A program made the position numbers and the translations under genes. The notes beneath the pieces are model-generated. The model was not told the DNA's origin and made no database searches. It saw only the letters and a list, made by a program, of their open reading frames with translations. DNA of 64,000 bases from Conexibacter woesei Iso977N (GTDB lineage: Bacteria > Actinomycetota > Thermoleophilia > Solirubrobacterales > Solirubrobacteraceae), in the NCBI RefSeq assembly GCF_000424625.1, contig NZ_AUKG01000005.1, forward strand, positions 1-64,000. Direction: 5' to 3'. The stretch's first letter is position 1; each line of letters starts with the position of its first letter. Shown piece after piece: positions 25,298 through 33,803 of the stretch.

Positions 25298-25753
25298 TTA
25301 CCACTCGCGCCCGGGGATGCGCTGCTTGATCTCCTGCAACATGTAGCGGTTGCCGTCCGGGTCCTCGAAGGCGGCGAAGGAGCCGTAGGAGCTGCCGTCG
25401 GGATCGCGGCCGGGCTCGTGGCCCTCGGCGCCGAAGCCGCGGCCGTGCCAGACGTCGGTGACGTCCGCGCCGCGCTCGCGCAGCTCGGCGACGGCGGCCT
25501 CGATGTCGTCGACGACGAGCACCAGCGACTCCTGCGAGCCGGGGGTCATGCGCGTCTGGACGTTGGTGCCGAAGTGGATCGACGCCGGCGACTGCGGCGG
25601 CGTGAACTGGACGATGCGGGTGTGGTCGTCGAGGTCGAAGTCGGCGTCGAGGCGCCAGCCGAGGCCTTCGTAGAACGCCTTCGTGCGGTCGACGTCGCTG
25701 ACGCCGAGCATGACGGCCTCGAGCTTCAACGGGATGTTGGCAGGGGTGCTCAT
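25298..25753 (-). CDS. Glyoxalase/bleomycin-resistance (VOC) superfamily protein
   Basis: 151 residues from the ATG at 25751-25753 with AAGGAG upstream. Two beta-alpha-beta-beta-beta modules are visible: KLEAVMLGVSDVDRTKAFYE with GWRLDADF, and LVLVVDDIEAAVAELRERGA with FAAFEDPDGNRYMLQEI. The latter carries the usual DPDGN and metal-site glutamate. Family roles range from lactoylglutathione lyase to extradiol dioxygenase; no specific one is indicated. It is first in the VOC-SDR-SDR operon. Confidence 0.88.
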   Translation of the reverse strand: MSTPANIPLKLEAVMLGVSDVDRTKAFYEGLGWRLDADFDLDDHTRIVQFTPPQSPASIHFGTNVQTRMTPGSQESLVLVVDDIEAAVAELRERGADVTDVWHGRGFGAEGHEPGRDPDGSSYGSFAAFEDPDGNRYMLQEIKQRIPGREW

Positions 25754-25846
25754 CGGTGATGCGCTCCTTGGGGTTGTTGGTTGCTCGGACAGCCTCCCGT
25801 GCAGAGCGCACCATCGCACCCGTGAGGCCCCGGGTCGAGCCCCGGG

Positions 25847-26980
25847 TCACACGCGGGCGGTGACCTCCAGGCCCGCCAGGTAGGGCGCGAGGCGACGGGT
25901 CGCGACCGCGGTCGGCGGCCACCACAGTGGCTCCGGCGAGAACGTCGAGGTCGCGTCGGGATCGTCGAGCGCGGCGCGCAGGAAGCGCGGGCCGGAGCGC
26001 GTGTCGAGGATCCCGCGCAGGACCATCGGCTCGGGGTCGTGCGCGGGCGCGGGTGCGCCGCAGCGCCGGGCGATCCGCGCGACGACGGCGTCGGCCTGCT
26101 GGGCGGCCAGGCCGCCCTGCTTGATCGCGGTGGCACAGCCGGCGTCGCCCGCGACGTGCACGTCCGGGATGTTGGTGGTGTCGAGGAAGCCGTGCGCGTC
26201 GTGCGGGAGGCCGAGCAGGCGCGGGCCCTGCAGGAGCGGCAGCGCGACGATCCGGTCGGCGCCGAGCCAGCGCCCGCCGGCGCGCAGCGCGGTGGCGGTC
26301 ACGACGTCCGGGTGCACGCCGGTCCGGACGACGATGCGCTCGGCCTCCAGGAGGTCGGCGACCTCGAGCGAGACGGTCTCGCCGAAGGCCTCCAGCGGCT
26401 TGCGCTCGGGCGTGAGCAGCGTGACGACGCTGGCGCTCGCGTGGTGGGAGCGGCCCCAGGCCGCGATCTGCAGGGCCAGCTGGTAGGCGGGCAGCGTCCA
26501 GGTCACGCCGTCGGGGACGACGATCGCGACGTGCGGCGCGAGCCCGGCGCCGAGGTCGGCGAGCGCCTCGTCGAAGTCCTCCGGGCTGGTCTCGCGATCG
26601 AACGCGATGCCGTCCTGGAAGGCCGGGTAGGCGCGCGCGCCGGTCGCGACGATCAGGACGTCGTAGGGCACGAGCGCGTCGCCCGCGGTCCGGACCGCGT
26701 GCATGTCGGGCATGACCTCGACGACGTCGTCGGCGATCAGCTCCGCGCCGTGGTCGGCGGCGATCCCGTCCAGCGGGTAGGCGCGCGGCGCGCCGTGGCC
26801 GAACGGCTCGCCGAGCAGCAGCGGGCGGTAGCGGAAGTTGATGGTCTTGGTGATCAGAACCGGCGTGACCCGGCACGGGACCACCGCGCCCAGGGCGGCG
26901 AGCGCCTCCAGCGCGGCGACCCCACCGCCGGCGATCACGACGCGGAGCGGATCCGGGAGGGTGCGGCCTTCGCTGGGCAT
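25847..26980 (-). CDS. FAD-dependent pyridine-nucleotide oxidoreductase (NDH-2/SQR-like, copy 1)
   Basis: 377 residues from the ATG at 26978-26980. The FAD motif VVIAGGGVAALEALAALG is at residues about 13-30, LIVATGARAYP is the internal motif, and VHVAGDAGCATAIKQGGLAA is the C-terminal FAD-ribityl motif. There is no CxxC redox disulfide, so it is not a disulfide reductase; it resembles sulfide:quinone reductase or NDH-2-type proteins. The second copy at 33804-35018 shares the IKQGGLAAQQAD block. It faces the divergent HEAT-repeat gene. Confidence 0.85.
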   Translation of the reverse strand: MPSEGRTLPDPLRVVIAGGGVAALEALAALGAVVPCRVTPVLITKTINFRYRPLLLGEPFGHGAPRAYPLDGIAADHGAELIADDVVEVMPDMHAVRTAGDALVPYDVLIVATGARAYPAFQDGIAFDRETSPEDFDEALADLGAGLAPHVAIVVPDGVTWTLPAYQLALQIAAWGRSHHASASVVTLLTPERKPLEAFGETVSLEVADLLEAERIVVRTGVHPDVVTATALRAGGRWLGADRIVALPLLQGPRLLGLPHDAHGFLDTTNIPDVHVAGDAGCATAIKQGGLAAQQADAVVARIARRCGAPAPAHDPEPMVLRGILDTRSGPRFLRAALDDPDATSTFSPEPLWWPPTAVATRRLAPYLAGLEVTARV

Positions 26981-27095
26981 GGCCTCCACGGTGCCAGCGC
27001 GCGGGCGCCGTGCCATCCGTGGCGCGCGGCCGAGTCGGTCCGTGGTTTCCCGCAGGTCCGCGCGACGCGACCGCGGGAGATCCTGTAGCAATCGG

Positions 27096-27983
27096 ATGAT
27101 CATGGACGACGATCGGATCGAGGCGCTGCTGGCCGAGGGCATCGCCACCGACGACCCGGAACGGCGGTGCGAGATCGCCTCCGAGCTGACGCAGGGCGAC
27201 CCGCAGGTCGCGTTCCCGCTCGCCGTGCGGATGCTGCGCAGCCGGGAGGAGGGCGGCGTCGCGCTGGGCGGCGAGCTGATCGAGTCGACCCCGAAGGGCA
27301 GGTTCGTCGAGCGCGACGACGGGACCGGGTACCTCGTCGAGGACGGGCCGACGTTCGACGACGCGCAGCGCGCCGTGCTGATCGGGCTGGTCGCCGAGCG
27401 GATGGCCGCGGCCGGTGAGCCGGCGGCGGTCGCGCTGTTGCGCGCCTCCTGGAGGCTGGTCGACGCGGCGCTGCTGGGGCCGGTCCTGGCGCTGGCCGGG
27501 CACCCGTCGGCCGAGGTGCGGCACATGGTCGCCGTCACGCTGCCGGGCTTCGCGGTCGAGTTCGAGGACGCCCCGGCGATCGACGCCACGCTGCTGGCGC
27601 TGGCCCGGGACGAGGACGACGACGTGGTCGACTGGGCGATCTTCGGCCTGGGGCTCAACCACGGCGACGGCCCGCTCGACACGCCCGAGGCCCGCGCGCT
27701 GTTCGCGGCCAACGTCGACCACGAGCACGTGGGCGTCCGCGACGAGGCGCGCGTCGCGCTCGCGCTGCTGGGCGACGTCGGGTACCTGGAGGACTGCCTC
27801 TACGCCGAGGACGAGGACGACGCGCGCAGGACGCACGACGCCTTCGTGACCGCCGCCGGCCGGACCGGCGACCCGCGGCTGCACGCGTCGCTGGTCACGC
27901 TGCGCGACCTCGGGTACGCGAGCAACCCGTTCCTCGAGGCGGAGCTCGCCGCCGCGCTGGAGGCGACGCGCCCCGCTACCTGA
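27096..27983 (+). CDS. HEAT-repeat-like protein
   Basis: 295 residues from the ATG at 27096; an ATG two codons later is equally possible. The protein is acidic and built of helical pairs such as LLGPVLALAGHPSAEVRHMV, LLALARDEDDDVVDWAIFGL and HVGVRDEARVALALL, which follow the HEAT/PBS-lyase-like repeat pattern. Such repeats are protein-binding scaffolds. There is no signal peptide. The stop overlaps the convergent phosphoesterase gene by 8 bp. Confidence 0.8.
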   Translation: MIMDDDRIEALLAEGIATDDPERRCEIASELTQGDPQVAFPLAVRMLRSREEGGVALGGELIESTPKGRFVERDDGTGYLVEDGPTFDDAQRAVLIGLVAERMAAAGEPAAVALLRASWRLVDAALLGPVLALAGHPSAEVRHMVAVTLPGFAVEFEDAPAIDATLLALARDEDDDVVDWAIFGLGLNHGDGPLDTPEARALFAANVDHEHVGVRDEARVALALLGDVGYLEDCLYAEDEDDARRTHDAFVTAAGRTGDPRLHASLVTLRDLGYASNPFLEAELAAALEATRPAT

Positions 27984-29982
27984 TGGTGATGGCCTTGGTG
28001 GTGATCGTTGCCGTCAGCCTGCCCTGCCTGAACCTCAAGGTGAAGGTGTACCTGCCCTTCTTGATGGCCTTCCTGGCCCTGAGGATCAGCGCGGCCCTGC
28101 CCGACCTGATGGTCTTGGTCGCCGCGGTGGCGACAGTCCTCCTGTTGAGCATGGCCTTGGCCGAGACCGTGAGCCTGCCCTTGGACGCGGTCACGCCCTT
28201 GTAGGTGAAGGTGAGCGTCAGCTTCTTGCCGGAGCGCCTGGCCCTGTAGGACGCCGGCCTGACGCCGAGCCTCGCGGACGACCTCGACGGCGTGCCGGGC
28301 CTCGCCGGGGTCGTGGCCGGCGGCGCCGGCGTCGTCGCGGTGGTCGTCGTCGTCCCGGGCGGCGGCGTCGTCCCGGTCGTCGTGGTCGTCGTGGTCGTTG
28401 TCGTCGCCGGGACGTCGGCGCCGTTGGGCGACGTCACCGCCGACGGCGGCGTGCTCACGACCTGGCCGGTCGCCGGGTCGAGGTAGACCTTCGGCGCGCG
28501 GGTCCCGCCCGCGAAGTCGAACAGCGCGTTGAGCCCGGCCGGCGCCGCGCGCGCGTCGAAGGACGGGTTGTTCAGGCTGCTGAGACGCCCGAGGTTCCAG
28601 TTGTCCTCGATGAACCGGGTGACCGACGCCTGCTCGAGCTGCGCGGACTCGACGTCGTTGGTCTTCGCCCACGGCGACACCACCAACAACGGCAGCCGCG
28701 GACCGGGACCGCAGCGGCCCGCGTAGTCCGGGTCGCCTGCGCCGGCCGCGCCCCTGCAGATCGCCTGGTCGCTGCCGTCGGAGAGGTTGGAGCCCTTGGA
28801 GACGGCGTTGACGTGGTCGTACCAGCCGTCGGAGTCGTCGTAGGTGATGACGATCGCGGTCGACGCCCAGTCCGGCGACTGCTCGACCTCGTTGACGACG
28901 CGCGCGATCCAGTTCTGCTCGTCCAGCGGGTCGCTGTAGCCCGGGTGCCCGTCCTCGAACGCCGCGGCCTTCAGGAACGAGACCTGAGGCAGGTTGTCCG
29001 CCCTGACCGCGTTGTCGAAGTCGGCCAGGTCGTACTGGTGGTTGGCCTGGTCGCTGTGGCCGATGTTCGCGACCGACGTCGGCGGCAGGTGGTGCTGGTT
29101 GGCGGTCGAGGCGTAGTACATGAACGGCTCGTGATGGGCCGAGTAGTCCGCGACGCTCGCGCCGCCGATGTTCCTGTGCGCTGAGCCGCACGAGGCGACG
29201 CCGGCGCTGCTGCGCGAGGTCGGCCGGAAGCCGCCCTGGAACCAGCCCCACGTCACGCCCCTGTCGTTGAGCAGGTCGCCGACGTTCCTGCCGCTCATCG
29301 TCGCCGACCCGTTGGCGCAGTCGTCGAGCGCCGGGTCGGGGTCGGCGATCATCGTGCCGTCGACGATCGAGTTGCCGATGGCCGGGCTGGCGCCGTGGGT
29401 GCTGCCGGCGATCAGGTTCAGCGCGCCCGGCGTCGACGGCCCGAAGCTCGACCCGAAGTAGTTGTCGCTCATCGAGAAGTTCTGGGCGAGGTTCCACAGC
29501 CCGGTGACGGTGTTGCCGTCGAAGTAGTCCATCACCAGGTTGCCGCCCGGGACGCTGCACGCGCCGCCGGTGTTCTCCACGAACTTGTCCATCGCGCCGT
29601 TGTTGAACGCGGCCTGCTCGGGCGAGTAGGCGTGGTTCGCGTCGCACGTCAGGGCCCTGGAGGGCGGGAGCCGCGCCGGGTCGTACCTGTTCGGGTTGGC
29701 GGTGAGCAGCGCCGGGGTGAGGCCGTCGACCGACGGCGTCCCGCCCCTGGCGGTGAACGGATGCTCGCCTGCCCTGTTCTCCGCGTTCGGGTAGGTCCCG
29801 AAGTAGTGGTCGAACGACTCGTTCTCGTCGAAGATCACGACCACGTGCTTGATCTGCGTCGTCGAGTCCACCGCGGGCGAGGACCCGTGCGCGAGCGTCA
29901 GCCAGCCCACCAACGCGGCGGCGAGCGTCGACAGGGCCGCCGCGGTCAACACGCGCGGCGAGAGGCGAAGGCGACCGGTCAC
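27976..29982 (-). CDS. Secreted phosphoesterase (phospholipase C/acid phosphatase AcpA superfamily)
   Basis: 668 residues. The signal segment is about 12-32 (LTAAALSTLAAALVGWLTLA). The phosphoesterase core spans about 40-510: VVVIFDENESFDHYFGTYP (metal ligands), FGPSTPGALNLIAGSTHG (nucleophile region), and VITYDDSDGWYDHV plus LPLLVVSPWAKTNDV at the end of the core. A threonine run of about ten residues and a Pro/Thr linker lead to a basic beta-sandwich tail of about 100 residues that may bind the cell surface. The family hydrolyses phosphate mono- or diesters outside the cell. It is divergent from efeO. Confidence 0.92.
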   Translation of the reverse strand: MTGRLRLSPRVLTAAALSTLAAALVGWLTLAHGSSPAVDSTTQIKHVVVIFDENESFDHYFGTYPNAENRAGEHPFTARGGTPSVDGLTPALLTANPNRYDPARLPPSRALTCDANHAYSPEQAAFNNGAMDKFVENTGGACSVPGGNLVMDYFDGNTVTGLWNLAQNFSMSDNYFGSSFGPSTPGALNLIAGSTHGASPAIGNSIVDGTMIADPDPALDDCANGSATMSGRNVGDLLNDRGVTWGWFQGGFRPTSRSSAGVASCGSAHRNIGGASVADYSAHHEPFMYYASTANQHHLPPTSVANIGHSDQANHQYDLADFDNAVRADNLPQVSFLKAAAFEDGHPGYSDPLDEQNWIARVVNEVEQSPDWASTAIVITYDDSDGWYDHVNAVSKGSNLSDGSDQAICRGAAGAGDPDYAGRCGPGPRLPLLVVSPWAKTNDVESAQLEQASVTRFIEDNWNLGRLSSLNNPSFDARAAPAGLNALFDFAGGTRAPKVYLDPATGQVVSTPPSAVTSPNGADVPATTTTTTTTTTGTTPPPGTTTTTATTPAPPATTPARPGTPSRSSARLGVRPASYRARRSGKKLTLTFTYKGVTASKGRLTVSAKAMLNRRTVATAATKTIRSGRAALILRARKAIKKGRYTFTLRFRQGRLTATITTKAITIR

Positions 29983-30017
29983 GGGCGCGAACCTATACGA
30001 AGCCCACCTGCACTTCT

Positions 30018-31034
30018 ATGATCGGTGGCGACTTGGCCTCGTGGCGTGCATCGAACGGCCTGCGAGCGGCCGCGTTCGTGACCCTCGCGGTCGCGTTGAC
30101 GCTTGCGATCCAGCTGGCGCTCCACCACCGCGGCGGCGACGGGCCGGCCGTCCCGAACATCGCCGGCGCGGGCGCGGCACCGGCGGCGACCTCGAGCGCC
30201 GGTGCGCAGGCGCACGTCTACGGGACCGGCGCGGACGCGCAGGACGTCGCGTCGCTGGCCTCCGGCGCGGCCGGCGTCGCGATCGCGCCGCTGAGGCCCA
30301 GTGCCTTCACGCACCCTATCGCCGAGTACCGCGCCTACGCGCGCGCCAGCGCCCGGACGCTCGCAGCCCGCGCCGCGGCGCTGGAGCGCGCGCTGGCGAC
30401 CGGCGACACCGGCACGTCCCGCGCGGCCTGGGCGCGCGCCGACTCGTCGTGGCGCCGGGTGGGCGCCGCCTACGGCGCGCTCGGCGCGCTGGGCGACGCG
30501 ATCGGCGGCGACGCCGGCGGCCTGGCGCGCATCGAGCACGGGCTGTGGCCCGGCGCCGCGCCGCGCCACCTCCTCCCGGCGGCCCGCCGCCTGCGCACCG
30601 ACGTCGCGCGCCTGCGCGCGGTCCTCGCCGGCTCGGCGATCACGCCGCTCGACTACGCCACGCGCGCCCACGAGATCCTGGAGGACGTCCAGCGCGACGA
30701 CTTCGGCTCGACCGTCCCGAGCGACTCCGGCGTCCGCGCGACCGCCGACGGGATCGCGGCCACGCGCGTGGTTCTGCGGACGCTGGCGCCGGTGCTCGCC
30801 GGGCGCGGCGACGCGCTCGCCGTGTCGCGTGCCTCCCTGGACCGTCTCGCGGCGACCGTCGCGAAGATCCGCCGCGCCCACGGCGGCGCCTACCCGCGCG
30901 TCGCCACGCTGTCGCGCACGGAGCGCGAGCACCTGCTCGGCGAGCTCGGCGCGGCGCTGCAGGGGCTGAGCGGCGTCCCCGACGAGCTGGAGACGGCGGT
31001 CCCGCCGAGGCCGGCGAGGATCCCCGCGCGATGA
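30018..31034 (+). CDS. efeO: EfeO-type iron-uptake lipo/periplasmic protein (M75/imelysin-like)
   Basis: 338 residues. An N-terminal hydrophobic segment (AAAFVTLAVALTLAIQLAL, about 17-36) exports or anchors it. The M75 domain is recognised by HPIAEYRAYARASARTLAAR, WRRVGAAYGALGALGDAIGG, ARIEHGLWPG (HxxE-like metal site) and ITPLDYATRAHEILEDVQRD. EfeO binds ferrous or ferric iron and hands it to the EfeU permease with help from the EfeB peroxidase. It overlaps efeB by ATGA. An EfeU gene is not seen next to it. Confidence 0.88.
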   Translation: MIGGDLASWRASNGLRAAAFVTLAVALTLAIQLALHHRGGDGPAVPNIAGAGAAPAATSSAGAQAHVYGTGADAQDVASLASGAAGVAIAPLRPSAFTHPIAEYRAYARASARTLAARAAALERALATGDTGTSRAAWARADSSWRRVGAAYGALGALGDAIGGDAGGLARIEHGLWPGAAPRHLLPAARRLRTDVARLRAVLAGSAITPLDYATRAHEILEDVQRDDFGSTVPSDSGVRATADGIAATRVVLRTLAPVLAGRGDALAVSRASLDRLAATVAKIRRAHGGAYPRVATLSRTEREHLLGELGAALQGLSGVPDELETAVPPRPARIPAR

Positions 31035-32236
31035 GCCTCGACCGCCGCACGTTCCTGCGCCGCTCCGCCGCCCTCGGCGCCGCGTCGCTGGCGGGCGCGG
31101 GCGCGGCGACCGAGGCGACCGCCGACGACGCACCGACCGACACCACCAACAACCCGCTCGACGCGCCGGTCGCCTTCGACGGCGCGCACCAGGCCGGGAT
31201 CCTCACCGCCCCGGGCGCGCAGGCGACGCTGGTCGCCCTCGACGCGATCGCGAACGATCGCGAAGCTCTGCTCACCGGCCTGGCGACGCTCAGCAGCCAG
31301 GCCCGGCATCTCGCCAAGGGCTACAGCTTCGCCGTCCGCGAGCCCTCCGAGCCGCCGCCGGACTCCGGGATGCTTGGCACGACGATCGCGCCTGACCGCC
31401 TGACGACGACGATCGCGTTCGGCGCGTCGCTGTTCGACGACCGCTACGGGCTGGCGTCCAGGCAGCCGGACGGCCTGACGCGGATGCCGCGCTTCGCCGA
31501 CGACGCGATCGATCCCGACCGCGCGCACGGCGACGTCCTGCTGACGATCGAGGCCCAGCAGCGCGACACGGTCGTCCACGCGGTCCGGGAGCTGCTGCGG
31601 CCGCTGCGCGGGCGGTTCGTGGTCCGCTGGACGATCGACGGCTTCACCGCCGCCGACCGCGGCCCGACCCCGCAGAGCGCGCGCCGCAACCTGTTCGGCT
31701 TCCGCGACGGGACCGCCAACCCGGCGGGCGGCGATCGCGAGCAGCTCCTATGGGATGCGTCCGGTGGCACGTTCCAGGTCGCCCGGACGATCCGGATGCA
31801 CACCGAGTTCTGGGACCGCGTCGGGCTGCTGGAGCAGGAGAACATGATCGGCCGCACGCGGGACAGCGGCGCGCCGATCGGCGGCGACCAAGAACGACAA
31901 GATCCCCGCTACGATCTCGATCCCAGGGGCGCGCGGATCCCGCTCGACGCGCACATCCGCCTGGCGAACCCGCGCACGCCGCAGACCGAGGCCCAGCGGA
32001 TCCTGCGCAAGTCCTTCAACTACCACCGCGGGATCGACGCGGCCGGCCAGCTCGACCAGGGGCTGCTGTTCCTGGCCTACAACAGGTCGATCCAGCAGCA
32101 GTTCGAGGTCATCCAGCGGCGGCTGGCGGGCGAGCCGATGACCGACTACGTGACGCCCGTCGGCGGCGGCTACTTCTACGCCCCGCGCGGGACCCGCGGC
32201 GCGACCGACTGGGTCGGCGCGGCGCTGCTGACCTGA
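31031..32236 (+). CDS. efeB: EfeB, Dyp-type heme peroxidase/deferrochelatase
   Basis: 401 residues with a twin-arginine signal (DRRTFLRRSAALGAASLAGA). Dyp signatures are GFRDGTANP at about 223-231 (distal GxxDG with the catalytic aspartate) and LDAHIRLANPRTP (H as proximal heme ligand); ILRKSFNYHRG and GQLDQGLLFLAYNRSIQQQF are also diagnostic of EfeB. It is exported folded with heme by Tat and oxidises Fe2+ or removes iron from heme for uptake. It is translationally coupled to efeO. Confidence 0.93.
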   Translation: MSLDRRTFLRRSAALGAASLAGAGAATEATADDAPTDTTNNPLDAPVAFDGAHQAGILTAPGAQATLVALDAIANDREALLTGLATLSSQARHLAKGYSFAVREPSEPPPDSGMLGTTIAPDRLTTTIAFGASLFDDRYGLASRQPDGLTRMPRFADDAIDPDRAHGDVLLTIEAQQRDTVVHAVRELLRPLRGRFVVRWTIDGFTAADRGPTPQSARRNLFGFRDGTANPAGGDREQLLWDASGGTFQVARTIRMHTEFWDRVGLLEQENMIGRTRDSGAPIGGDQERQDPRYDLDPRGARIPLDAHIRLANPRTPQTEAQRILRKSFNYHRGIDAAGQLDQGLLFLAYNRSIQQQFEVIQRRLAGEPMTDYVTPVGGGYFYAPRGTRGATDWVGAALLT

Positions 32237-32284
32237 TCGCACGGGCAGGGCGCGCGGGCGCCGCGCCTGCGATCCTGAGGGGCG

Positions 32285-33511
32285 ATGAGCGGCACGGAGC
32301 GGATTGGCGTCGTCGGCGCCGGGATCGTCGGGCTGGCGGTCGCGCGGCGGCTGGCCGAGGCCGATCCGGGCGCGCGCGTGACCGTGCTCGACAAGGAGCC
32401 GGCGATCGCCCAGCACCAGACGGGGCACAACTCCGGGGTCGCGCACGCGGGGCTCTACTACGCGCCGGGGTCGCTGAAGGCGCGGCTGTGCCGGCGCGGG
32501 ATGGGGCTGTTGAAGGAGCTGTGCGAGGCGCGTGGGCTGCCGTACGAGGAGTGCGGGAAGCTCGTCGTGGCGCGCGACGCGGGCGAGATCGGGCGGCTGC
32601 GGGAGATCGAGCGGCGCGCGACGGAGAACGGCGTGCCGGACCTGGCGTGGCTGGAGGGGCTCGACGCGCTGCAGGCGGTCGAGCCTCATGTCGTCGGCGT
32701 CGCCGCGGTGCACTCGCCGCGGACGGCGATCGTGGACTTCAAGGCGGTCGCGGCCGCGCTGGCCGACGACGTCCGCTCTGGCGGCGGGGAGATCCTGCTC
32801 GGGCGCGAGGTGCGCGCGATCGAGAACACCAACAACGAGGTCCGCGTCACGACCGGCGATGGCGAGACGTACGCCTTCGACCGGCTGTTCCTCTGCGCGG
32901 GGCTGCAGTCCGACCGCGTCGCGCAGCTGGCGGGCGACGAGGCCGGGCCGGCGATCGTCCCGTTCCGGGGCGAGTACATGCGGTTGAAGGCCGACCACAC
33001 CAACCTGGTCCGTGGGCTGATCTACCCGGTGCCCGATCCGGCGTTCCCGTTCCTGGGCGTGCACTTCACGCGGCGCGTGGACGGTGGCGTGGACATCGGG
33101 CCCAACGCGGTGCTGGCGTTCGCGCGCGAGGGCTACACCTTGGGGCGCGTCGTGCCGCGCGACCTGGCGGCGACGCTGCGCTGGCCGGGGTTCCGGAGGC
33201 TCGCGATGAGGCACTGGAGGATGGGGCTGAGGGAGATGCGCGGGTCGGTCAACGGGCGCGCGTTCGTCGCCGAGGCGCAGACGTTCGTCCCGGCCCTGGG
33301 GCGCGGCGACGTCGAGCGCGCGCCCGCGGGCGTGCGGGCCCAGGCGATCGACCGCGACGGCTCGCTGGTCGACGACTTCCGCATCAACACGCTCGGGCGC
33401 GTGGTCGCGGTGCGCAACGCGCCGTCGCCGGCGGCGACGTCCTCGCTGGCGATCGCCGAGCATGTTGTGGATCTTGCCCGCGGCGCCGTGCCTGGCGTCG
33501 CCGCGGCCTGA
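32285..33511 (+). CDS. lhgO: L-2-hydroxyglutarate oxidase/dehydrogenase
   Basis: 408 residues. The FAD motif GVVGAGIVGLAVARRLAE lies at the start, and HNSGVAHAGLYYAPGSLKA, PYEECGKLVVA, GLIYPVPDPAFPFLGVHFTR and DIGPNAVLAFAREGY are characteristic of the LhgO/L2HGDH group in the DAO superfamily. It oxidises L-2-hydroxyglutarate to 2-oxoglutarate, passing electrons to O2 or quinone. It stands alone with a GATCCT promoter element 8 nt before the ATG. Confidence 0.93.
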   Translation: MSGTERIGVVGAGIVGLAVARRLAEADPGARVTVLDKEPAIAQHQTGHNSGVAHAGLYYAPGSLKARLCRRGMGLLKELCEARGLPYEECGKLVVARDAGEIGRLREIERRATENGVPDLAWLEGLDALQAVEPHVVGVAAVHSPRTAIVDFKAVAAALADDVRSGGGEILLGREVRAIENTNNEVRVTTGDGETYAFDRLFLCAGLQSDRVAQLAGDEAGPAIVPFRGEYMRLKADHTNLVRGLIYPVPDPAFPFLGVHFTRRVDGGVDIGPNAVLAFAREGYTLGRVVPRDLAATLRWPGFRRLAMRHWRMGLREMRGSVNGRAFVAEAQTFVPALGRGDVERAPAGVRAQAIDRDGSLVDDFRINTLGRVVAVRNAPSPAATSSLAIAEHVVDLARGAVPGVAAA

Positions 33512-33790
33512 GCGCCGCGCCGCGAGGGTGGCGGCGCCGCCGGTCATCCACGACGCCGCCACCGCACGCGGTGGGAGTCGGACGGGCTGAGCACCCCGTC
33601 GACCTTCGGCGACGACGTGGCAGCGTGTCGCCGGGATGCGCTTTGCGCTTGTGACCAATATGCATGTCGGAGCGGGCGCCGTCAAGGGTGGACCGGAAAC
33701 GGACCGGTGCCCGGACAGCGAGTCGGTCCGGGGCAGGAGACGGGGCTCCTACGCGGACGGTCTGCGGCCTTCTACGGACGGGGCCCGGCG

Positions 33791-33796
33791 TAGGAT
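33791..33796 (+). promoter_or_regulatory. -10 element of a leaderless gene
   Basis: TAGGAT ends 7 nt before the ATG at 33804. The rest of the gap from 33512 contains no convincing gene. The frame of the downstream gene is open back to 33636, but that extension would place this promoter inside the coding region and lacks a nucleotide-binding fold at its start. Confidence 0.55.
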
Positions 33797-33803
33797 CGAG
33801 CCC

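Noticed and set aside
33636-33803. 56-codon N-terminal extension of the FAD oxidoreductase at 33804
   Set aside because: The FAD-binding strand begins at the inner ATG, and a leaderless -10 precedes that ATG.
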